From UBA4660 sp034408895 (GTDB lineage: Bacteria; Bacteroidota; Bacteroidia; Flavobacteriales_D; Sanyastnellaceae): DNA of 38,807 bases. The DNA lies in NCBI GenBank assembly GCA_034408895.1, contig JAWXCI010000042.1, forward strand, positions 1 through 38,807, written 5' to 3'. The notes under the pieces were generated by a model. That model saw nothing but the letters and a program-made list of their open reading frames with translations. It did not search any database and was not told the origin of the DNA. Numbering within the stretch: the first letter of the stretch is position 1; each line of letters begins with the position of its first letter. This document shows positions 33,140 to 38,807 of this stretch, one piece after another. The translations under genes were made by a program, and so were the position numbers.

Positions 33140-33190
33140 CACCTAAATTCAATTCCGATGGGTTTCGGAATCTAAAAAAACAAAATCAAA

Positions 33191-33790
33191 ATGGAAACTA
33201 CTGAAAAGAATATGGGGCATGAAGAAAGTCTTCGTCTCATTGAACGCACCATTGCCAGCGCACGAAACAAGTTTGCTGATGATGGATTCCACTTCCTCCT
33301 CTGGGGAGTGCTGGTTATCCTTGCCAGTCTTGCATGTTACTGGCTTGCTATGATTAACTATGAAAAGAACTACTTGCCTTGGCTGATCATGCCAGCCATT
33401 GGTGCACCATTGGCCATCATCTATGAAATACGTAAAAGCAAAACAGCCAGCGTGAGAACATCGCTCGACACATACTACCATGCGGTGTGGATGGGATTCG
33501 GGGTCACGTTGTTCGCGGTAATTTTCTTCAGTGTTCGTCATAACTTGTCACCTATCTCGTTCATTCTTGCTGTAACCGGGCTGGCCACATTTGTTTCAGG
33601 GCGCATCTTCAGGTTTGGTCCGCTCACTTGTGGTGGATTTGTTTTCTGGATTGCTGCCTTTATAGCAACCTTCATTGACGAGGGTTCACAGTTGTTGCTC
33701 AACGCAGGGGCAACACTTTTGGGATACATCATTCCGGGGACAATGCTTTGGAAAAAGGCAAAAGAAGAACGTCATGTTTCAGCCCCTTGA
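33191..33790 (+). CDS. Multi-span membrane protein paired with a winged-helix regulator
   Basis: 199 residues. A soluble helix with EESLRLIERTIASARNKFAD is followed by about five membrane spans (FLLWGVLVILASLACYWLAM, LIMPAIGAPLAIIYEI, VWMGFGVTLFAVIFF, FILAVTGLATFVSGRIF, GFVFWIAAFIATFI) and a final LLGYIIPGTMLW. Family not recognised beyond a recurring Bacteroidota arrangement: this kind of membrane protein immediately followed by a small winged-helix regulator, here overlapping by 17 nt. It has an excellent promoter at 33108. Confidence 0.78.
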   Translation: METTEKNMGHEESLRLIERTIASARNKFADDGFHFLLWGVLVILASLACYWLAMINYEKNYLPWLIMPAIGAPLAIIYEIRKSKTASVRTSLDTYYHAVWMGFGVTLFAVIFFSVRHNLSPISFILAVTGLATFVSGRIFRFGPLTCGGFVFWIAAFIATFIDEGSQLLLNAGATLLGYIIPGTMLWKKAKEERHVSAP

Positions 33791-34058
33791 TCCCCTACTC
33801 CATTCGGAACTGAGGCTTGCGGTTATGAGTTTACTGGTGAGTGTACAGGAAGCAGAATTCAATTACCTGAAAGAAGAAACAGGCGCAACGTCAGGTAACC
33901 TAAGTGTGCAACTCAGCAAGCTTTCCGAGGCAAGGTACATCAGCCTGAAAAAAACTTTCCGCGACAATTATCCGCTTACCACTTGCAAAATCACAACCAA
34001 AGGCATCAATGCATTTGACAAATACGTGAAGAATCTTTCTGCTTACCTGAAGAAGTAA
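33774..34058 (+). CDS. Winged-helix transcriptional regulator (MarR/ArsR-like)
   Basis: 94 residues from ATG 33774; the frame is open back to 33675 only in the shadow of the neighbour. Winged helix-turn-helix: LHSELRLAVMSLLVSVQ, EAEFNYLKEETGATSGNLSV, QLSKLSEARYISLKK (recognition helix), wing FRDNYPLTTCKITTKG, and a closing helix for dimerisation. A one-domain regulator with no visible ligand domain. Its overlap with the membrane protein gene suggests the two act together, perhaps with the membrane protein as sensor or target. Confidence 0.88.
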   Translation: MFQPLDPLLHSELRLAVMSLLVSVQEAEFNYLKEETGATSGNLSVQLSKLSEARYISLKKTFRDNYPLTTCKITTKGINAFDKYVKNLSAYLKK

Positions 34059-34080
34059 ACACATTCTTGTTTGCATTCAT

Positions 34081-36282
34081 TTGCTTAGAGCAGCAGAGAA
34101 CAATAACAGTAAGGGAATTTTAGGCCTACAATTTTTGAATGTGCTGAAACGAATTTTCCTTGTCATATTGCTTCTCGCCTGTGCAGGCTTCATTGCATTT
34201 GTGTTCTGGAAATTCAATAAAGAAAAAGTAAAGCGGGGGGATCCATTCGCAGTTGTATTGTCAAGAGCGGAAGTGATCATGGAAATTGATGCGATGCAGG
34301 AAGCCGAAAATTTCGAATCACTTGTTGAACATCCTTCTTTTTCTTTTTACATAAACAGCGACAGCTTACTGCTTGCACCACCGATTTATTTCGCATTCCA
34401 ACTTCATAAAATTGGATTTCCACGGGCACTTCCCGAAGAAATCGAAAACGATCCGGTGGTCTTTTCATGGTTTGGAAATGATGTGTGCATTGCCTACGGA
34501 ATAGAAGAAGCGCATGCTGCGCAAGCGGTCGCATCTTGTTTTCCAGTTTTGAATTTCACCTCTCGCAATTTTCATGGAACCCAAATAATGGAAGCCGGAT
34601 TTCAATCCAATGTGCGTTATACTGTTCTGGACGATGTACTCGTGATTTCAAACGCATCTTCCCTTATTGAGGAAACAATTCTCAACTACGAAAAGAAAAT
34701 TATTCCGCCAGCGTTGTTGCAAAAAGCACGGGAAGTGAGTGCAACGGATGTTCCCTTACACGTCTATTGCAATCTTGACAATGGTGAGTGGTTGCAACTT
34801 GATGCACAGTTCACGGAAACAACAACATCACTTTCAGGTTATGCATTGCTGAACGAAAACCCCACACACCGGTTTTCATTACTCGATAAAAAGAATGAAA
34901 ACAATTCAATAATTGAGTTGCCGATGCAAACATCGGTTTTTGAAATTTTTTCTTACAACTCTTTTGAAGAGGGATGGAAAAAGTCAGAGGACTTTTTTGC
35001 AAACACTGACCGATCGAAATTCTGGGGACAGGCATGGAAGGATTTTGGTGATTCATGCCAGTGCGATTTAAATGAAGCCATGCTTTCATGGAGGGGAAAT
35101 TCCTGGGGGAGTTTTCTAACGGACCAAGATTCCAGCGCCAAACCTGTGTTGTTTTTTTCTGTGAGAGATTCCATTGATGTGTTGAAACTTATGCAGCCGC
35201 TCATTCCAGAATACAGCATTGATGATGGACCGATTGCACATTTTCCTTATCAGCAACTGTGGGATAGGAACAACAGTGCTTCGCTGCTCGTCACTCCCAA
35301 CTACATAATGCAGGAAGAAAATCTGGTACTGGTTGCAGAGGATATTGAGACCCTGATTGGTGTGCTTCGTTCAGGTGAACAACCCTTAACGTTCAATGAT
35401 TCATATTCGCTCAGGCAACAAGTGTGCGTTGTAAATCCTCTTCCTGATTTGTTTATGAGAATGGTGCATGAAATGGGTTTCAACCAACTCAGCGTTTCAC
35501 ATTTCAAGGAGAACAAATACCGGGTAAACTTCACAGGCGATACTCAGAACATTGATAATTCCACTGCGCATTCTGCTACTGCTGAAGTAGAAGAAGTTGA
35601 GTTGAATGACACAGACACCACATTCATTGGCCATTGGGAAGTGAAGAATCACAACACGGGCGAAAAAGAATTCCTGGTGCAGAACTCGCGCTTTGAAATA
35701 ATGTTATGCGAAAAAAGCGTGAAAGGAAAAAAGTTGTGGAAAGAAAAGTTTCCAGAGGCAATTTTTGGTGAGGTAATTCAGGTGGATGGGTTCAAAAACG
35801 GAAAATTGCAGATGATGTTTCTCACATCCAGGGCCATTCATTGCATGGACAGAACTGGAAACGAAGTGCCCGGATATCCAATCATACTGCCCTCCGCAGT
35901 CAGTTCATCGCTTGCCGTGTTTGATTATGATAAGAAGAAAAATTATCGCATCATCATCGGTTGTGAGAATCAAAAAATTTACAACTACACCATTGAACCC
36001 AAGCCTGCCGAAGGATGGAATCCCCCTGCATTCAATTCGTCTCTTTCTTCCATGCACCACTTGCAGAGTGGAGATGACGATTTCCTTGTTGCACTTCTCG
36101 AAGACCGCAGCATTCATGTTTTGAAACGAACAGGCCTGAAGATTTTCACCGTGAAGCAAAAGCTGCCTGAAAATTTCCAAACACTGAAGGTGAAGATGCT
36201 ACCAGGGAATACCATTTATTCCTCCTCCATCATTTTGCAGGGTGATGGCGAACAAGAAGTGAAGCTCGAGTTGAAAAAGTAA
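34081..36282 (+). CDS. Large membrane-anchored protein of unknown function (DUF3352-like)
   Basis: 733 residues from TTG 34081; GTG 34141 (VLKRIFLVILLLACAGFIAF) is an alternative that starts at the membrane anchor. No ATG is suitable. One N-terminal transmembrane helix, then a large extracytoplasmic region in two parts. About 50-480 contains HPSFSFYINSDSLLLAPPIY, VVFSWFGNDVCIAYGIEEA and later strands recalling DUF3352-type proteins. About 500-733 has repeated aromatic strands (GHWEVKNHNTGEKEFLVQNS, FLTSRAIHCMDRTGNEVPGY, RIIIGCENQKIYNYTIEP, LEDRSIHVLKRTGLK) consistent with a beta-propeller half or PQQ-like repeats. Function unknown. It ends 1 nt from the convergent recG stop. Confidence 0.72.
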   Translation: MLRAAENNNSKGILGLQFLNVLKRIFLVILLLACAGFIAFVFWKFNKEKVKRGDPFAVVLSRAEVIMEIDAMQEAENFESLVEHPSFSFYINSDSLLLAPPIYFAFQLHKIGFPRALPEEIENDPVVFSWFGNDVCIAYGIEEAHAAQAVASCFPVLNFTSRNFHGTQIMEAGFQSNVRYTVLDDVLVISNASSLIEETILNYEKKIIPPALLQKAREVSATDVPLHVYCNLDNGEWLQLDAQFTETTTSLSGYALLNENPTHRFSLLDKKNENNSIIELPMQTSVFEIFSYNSFEEGWKKSEDFFANTDRSKFWGQAWKDFGDSCQCDLNEAMLSWRGNSWGSFLTDQDSSAKPVLFFSVRDSIDVLKLMQPLIPEYSIDDGPIAHFPYQQLWDRNNSASLLVTPNYIMQEENLVLVAEDIETLIGVLRSGEQPLTFNDSYSLRQQVCVVNPLPDLFMRMVHEMGFNQLSVSHFKENKYRVNFTGDTQNIDNSTAHSATAEVEEVELNDTDTTFIGHWEVKNHNTGEKEFLVQNSRFEIMLCEKSVKGKKLWKEKFPEAIFGEVIQVDGFKNGKLQMMFLTSRAIHCMDRTGNEVPGYPIILPSAVSSSLAVFDYDKKKNYRIIIGCENQKIYNYTIEPKPAEGWNPPAFNSSLSSMHHLQSGDDDFLVALLEDRSIHVLKRTGLKIFTVKQKLPENFQTLKVKMLPGNTIYSSSIILQGDGEQEVKLELKK

Positions 36283-36283
36283 A

Positions 36284-38386
36284 TCAACTTATCCTCGACC
36301 AGTCCGTGCTCTTCATTCTTCTTCTTTCCAGTTCTTCTCTTATTGGTTTATTTTCTTCTGAAGAAAGAATGGGATCGGCTTCAAGAATTTCCAGGGCCAC
36401 TTCTCTTGCTGTTGCAAGCATCTGGTGGTCGCGGGCCAGATCAGCTATTTTTAAATTCACTAACCCGCTTTGTTGTGTGCCCATCATATCACCGGGGCCG
36501 CGCAATTGCAAATCCACTTCGGCAATTTCGAAACCATCGTTGGTCCTGCACATGGTTGCAATTCGCTGTTTCGATTCGCTGCTCATTTTTAAACCCGTCA
36601 TCAGGATGCAATGGCTCTGGTCGGCCCCGCGACCCACGCGCCCGCGCAGTTGATGCAATTGCGAAAGACCAAAACGCTCCGCACTCTCTATCACCATCAC
36701 ACTTGCATTCTGCACATTCACTCCCACTTCTATAACGGTAGTGGCTACCATGATGTGTGTTTCGCCTTTCACAAAACGCTGCATCTCGAAGTTGCGGTCT
36801 TCCGGTTTCATTTTTCCGTGCACGATGCTCACACGATAATCTGGCAGCGGAAACCTGCGTACCATACTTTCATAACCATCCATTAAATGTTTGAGATCGA
36901 GTTTTTCGCTTTCTTCTATCAGTGGATACACCACATAAATCTGCCGCCCCTTTTTGATTTCATCAGCCATAAACTGGAAAATTTTTAAGCGTGAAGCATC
37001 GGTGCGATGAATGGTTTGTATCGGTTTTCTTCCCGGGGGCAATTCATCAATAACACTCACATCAAGATCTCCATAAACAGTCATGGCCAAAGTGCGAGGA
37101 ATAGGTGTGGCGGTCATCACAAGCACATGTGGAGGCACAGCAGCTTTGCTCCAGAGCGCAGCGCGCTGCGCCACCCCAAAGCGATGTTGTTCATCAATAA
37201 TGGCAAGACCAAGGTTCTGAAATTTCACGCCCGGTTCAATAAGTGCGTGTGTGCCAATAAGGAATTTCAATTCACCGCTTTCCAGTTCTTCATGGATGAT
37301 TTTTCTTTCACTCCGGGAAGCAGCACCGGTGAGCAAGGCAACTTTTACATTGACATGTTGCAACAATGTGCTTACTGTTTCCAAATGTTGCTGCGCAAGA
37401 ATTTCGGTAGGCGCCATCATGCACACCTGGCAGCCATTGTCCAGGGCAAGCAATGCAGTGAGCACTGCCACAATTGTTTTTCCACTGCCCACATCTCCCT
37501 GTAAGAGGCGGTTCATGTGACTGCCGCGGCCCACATCGCAGCGTATTTCTTTCATCACTCTTTTCTGGGCGCCTGTAAGCTGGAAGGGGAGATAACGATT
37601 GTAAAAATCATTGAACAATTCGCCCACTTTAGAAAACACGACACCGCGCTGATGTTTTGTTTTCATCAGTTTTTCTTTGCCTAATCCAACCTGGATAAAA
37701 AATAATTCTTCGAACTTTAATCTTCGCCTTGCGGCTTCCAGCGCTTCGTGGCCTGACGGAACATGTATTTGTGAATAGGCGTCAGCGCGATTCATCAATC
37801 GAAATTTTTCGATGATAGCAGGAGGAAGAGTTTCAGGAATTTGTTCACGTACTTCATCCACAAGTTGTAAAGTGAGTTTGCCAATGCTGCTTCCGGTGAG
37901 GCCCACCTGTGTGAGTTTTGCACTGGTGTTGTAAACCGGTTTCAGTGGATTGCCTGCCGTGATGCGCGCGTTCGCCAGCAACTCCAGTTCGGGGTGTACC
38001 ATGTTGTATTTGCCCTTGAACTCCGATGGTTTTCCGTAAAGCACATAGTGCATGTTGAGCTTAAGACTTGATTTCAACCAGCGCAAACTGCGGAACCACA
38101 CCAGTTCCATCACCCCGCTTTCATCACGAAAAATTCCGGTGAGCCTTTTCGCTTTTCCTTCACCGGATTCTTTCAGGGAAATAATTTCACCCATTAATTG
38201 AACATGGGCAGCATCGCTCACTATATCTGCTACGCGCAGAATCTGCGAGCGGTCAATGTACCGAAAGGGATAATAATCCAACAGATCCGCCCATGTCCTG
38301 ATGTGCAATTCTTTTCGCAACACATCACCACGCACAGGACCTACACCTTTCAGGAATTCGATTTCAGTTTCGAGATGGGATGGCAT
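36284..38386 (-). CDS. recG: ATP-dependent DNA helicase RecG
   Basis: Branch-migration helicase that regresses stalled forks and processes Holliday junctions. 700 residues from ATG 38386 (MPSHLETEIEFLKGVGPVRG), the normal N-terminus for Bacteroidota RecG; the frame is open to 38449. Wedge/OB domain about 60-150. Helicase motifs: I LLQGDVGSGKTIVA, Ia MAPTEILAQQHL, II IIDEQHRFGV (DEQH), III VMTATPIPRTLAM. The C-terminal lobe has STVIEVG-like TTVIEVGVNVQNASVM and QLHQLRGRVGRG, ending in the TRG/RecG-C region (FEIAEVDLQLRGPGDMMGTQ). Confidence 0.97.
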   Translation of the reverse strand: MPSHLETEIEFLKGVGPVRGDVLRKELHIRTWADLLDYYPFRYIDRSQILRVADIVSDAAHVQLMGEIISLKESGEGKAKRLTGIFRDESGVMELVWFRSLRWLKSSLKLNMHYVLYGKPSEFKGKYNMVHPELELLANARITAGNPLKPVYNTSAKLTQVGLTGSSIGKLTLQLVDEVREQIPETLPPAIIEKFRLMNRADAYSQIHVPSGHEALEAARRRLKFEELFFIQVGLGKEKLMKTKHQRGVVFSKVGELFNDFYNRYLPFQLTGAQKRVMKEIRCDVGRGSHMNRLLQGDVGSGKTIVAVLTALLALDNGCQVCMMAPTEILAQQHLETVSTLLQHVNVKVALLTGAASRSERKIIHEELESGELKFLIGTHALIEPGVKFQNLGLAIIDEQHRFGVAQRAALWSKAAVPPHVLVMTATPIPRTLAMTVYGDLDVSVIDELPPGRKPIQTIHRTDASRLKIFQFMADEIKKGRQIYVVYPLIEESEKLDLKHLMDGYESMVRRFPLPDYRVSIVHGKMKPEDRNFEMQRFVKGETHIMVATTVIEVGVNVQNASVMVIESAERFGLSQLHQLRGRVGRGADQSHCILMTGLKMSSESKQRIATMCRTNDGFEIAEVDLQLRGPGDMMGTQQSGLVNLKIADLARDHQMLATAREVALEILEADPILSSEENKPIREELERRRMKSTDWSRIS

Positions 38387-38678
38387 GGGCTGCGAAAATG
38401 CGAAGAGCGCTGCCAGCTGGCCACACCCTTGCTCTACAATTCTAAACAATATCGCGCATGCGACTAATTTATGAGTGCCTTTAATGATTTAGAGACTCCG
38501 TGAAGGAAAGCGCGAGTTAGCAGACACTCAGCAGTCAGGTGCAACTTTTTAAGTGATGCAATCTCAAGGAAAGAACGAACGAGAAACTTTCTCGCTCGAT
38601 TGGGAAACATTCGCGTGTAATTGGGCGATTAACGAAAATGCTTTCTTTTGTAATTCAAAATTTCATACACCAATCCTC
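38387..38678. other. Spacer between recG and the last partial gene
   Basis: Contains a short perfect palindrome CGAGAAA/TTTCTCG near 38579-38596, in a purine-rich setting that could be a small operator or RNA hairpin, and an A+T-rich 3' half. No gene recognised. Confidence 0.45.
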
Positions 38679-38807
38679 ATGAATAATCCAGTAAATCAAA
38701 ATCCTCCACTGCCTGAACTGGCACCGGGAACCAATCCACCTTATGAACTGAAAAACATAAGGCGTAATGATGCGCAGATACTCGACTTTCCCGATTGGGT
38801 ATCGTTC
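38679..38807 (+). CDS. 5' end of an unidentified gene (partial)
   Basis: ATG 38679 opens a frame that runs off the window: 43 codons starting MNNPVNQNPPLPELAPGTNP and continuing with ELKNIRRNDAQILDFPDW. The Pro/Asn-rich opening has no signal peptide. Too short to assign. It is divergent from recG. Confidence 0.55.
   Translation, partial: MNNPVNQNPPLPELAPGTNPPYELKNIRRNDAQILDFPDWVSF

Larger units (their letters stand above)
32712..33190. other. Intergenic region before the 33191 gene
   Basis: Holds the terminator at 32739 and the promoter at 33108. An 80-codon frame at 32882-33124 shows no motif and ends inside the promoter, so I do not call it. Nothing else stands out. Confidence 0.55.

Overview
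The window looks like chromosome from a Bacteroidota bacterium (Flavobacteriales/Sphingobacteriales type). The evidence is a fused lpxC-fabZ gene, several Bacteroidota-restricted families (DUF2480, DUF3109, DUF5686), type IX secretion (T9SS) sorting domains of both A and B type, a PorP/SprF protein, and promoter-like TTTG/TAnnTTTG elements in place of sigma70 boxes. It is mostly housekeeping and envelope DNA, moderate in G+C, with one visibly more A+T-rich accessory segment at about 13.2-18.1 kb.

Layout. 1-3.0 kb: lipid A operon (lpxC-fabZ, lpxA, an orphan ABC ATPase), facing DUF2480. 3.6-6.8 kb: OprP/OprO-like porin followed by an overlapping response regulator/histidine kinase pair. 6.8-9.2 kb: a lipoprotein, and a secreted agmatine/peptidylarginine deiminase-family enzyme ending in a T9SS sorting domain. 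9.0-13.2 kb: dxs (running on antisense into the deiminase gene), a frameshifted purQ, and asd. 13.2-18.1 kb: a kaiC-kaiB-kaiB-histidine kinase operon ending in a wrecked response regulator. This block is bracketed by two diverged copies of the 3' end of asd, so it looks like an insertion at asd. 18.3-22.2 kb: a small outer-membrane-type protein, a DUF5686 protein and DUF3109. 22.3-27.0 kb: a T9SS surface cluster (two secreted proteins, PorP/SprF, OmpA-PD40 protein). 27.0-29.9 kb: small membrane protein, CBS protein, pdxJ and an alpha/beta hydrolase. 30.0-32.7 kb: two paralogous small exported proteins, rlmN and a lipoprotein. 33.1-38.4 kb: membrane protein plus winged-helix regulator, a large anchored protein, recG, and the start of one more gene.

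How it fits together. The Kai block is the most unusual part. It has a two-domain KaiC, two dissimilar KaiB proteins and a soluble PAS histidine kinase in one operon with no kaiA, which suggests a KaiC-based timing or stress module wired to a two-component output. The receiver that should complete it has lost its phosphoacceptor region. Two neighbouring reading-frame anomalies (purQ, dxs) lie at or next to A-runs and could be real mutations or assembly indels. Everything here is read from sequence and family knowledge; no search or structure prediction was run.
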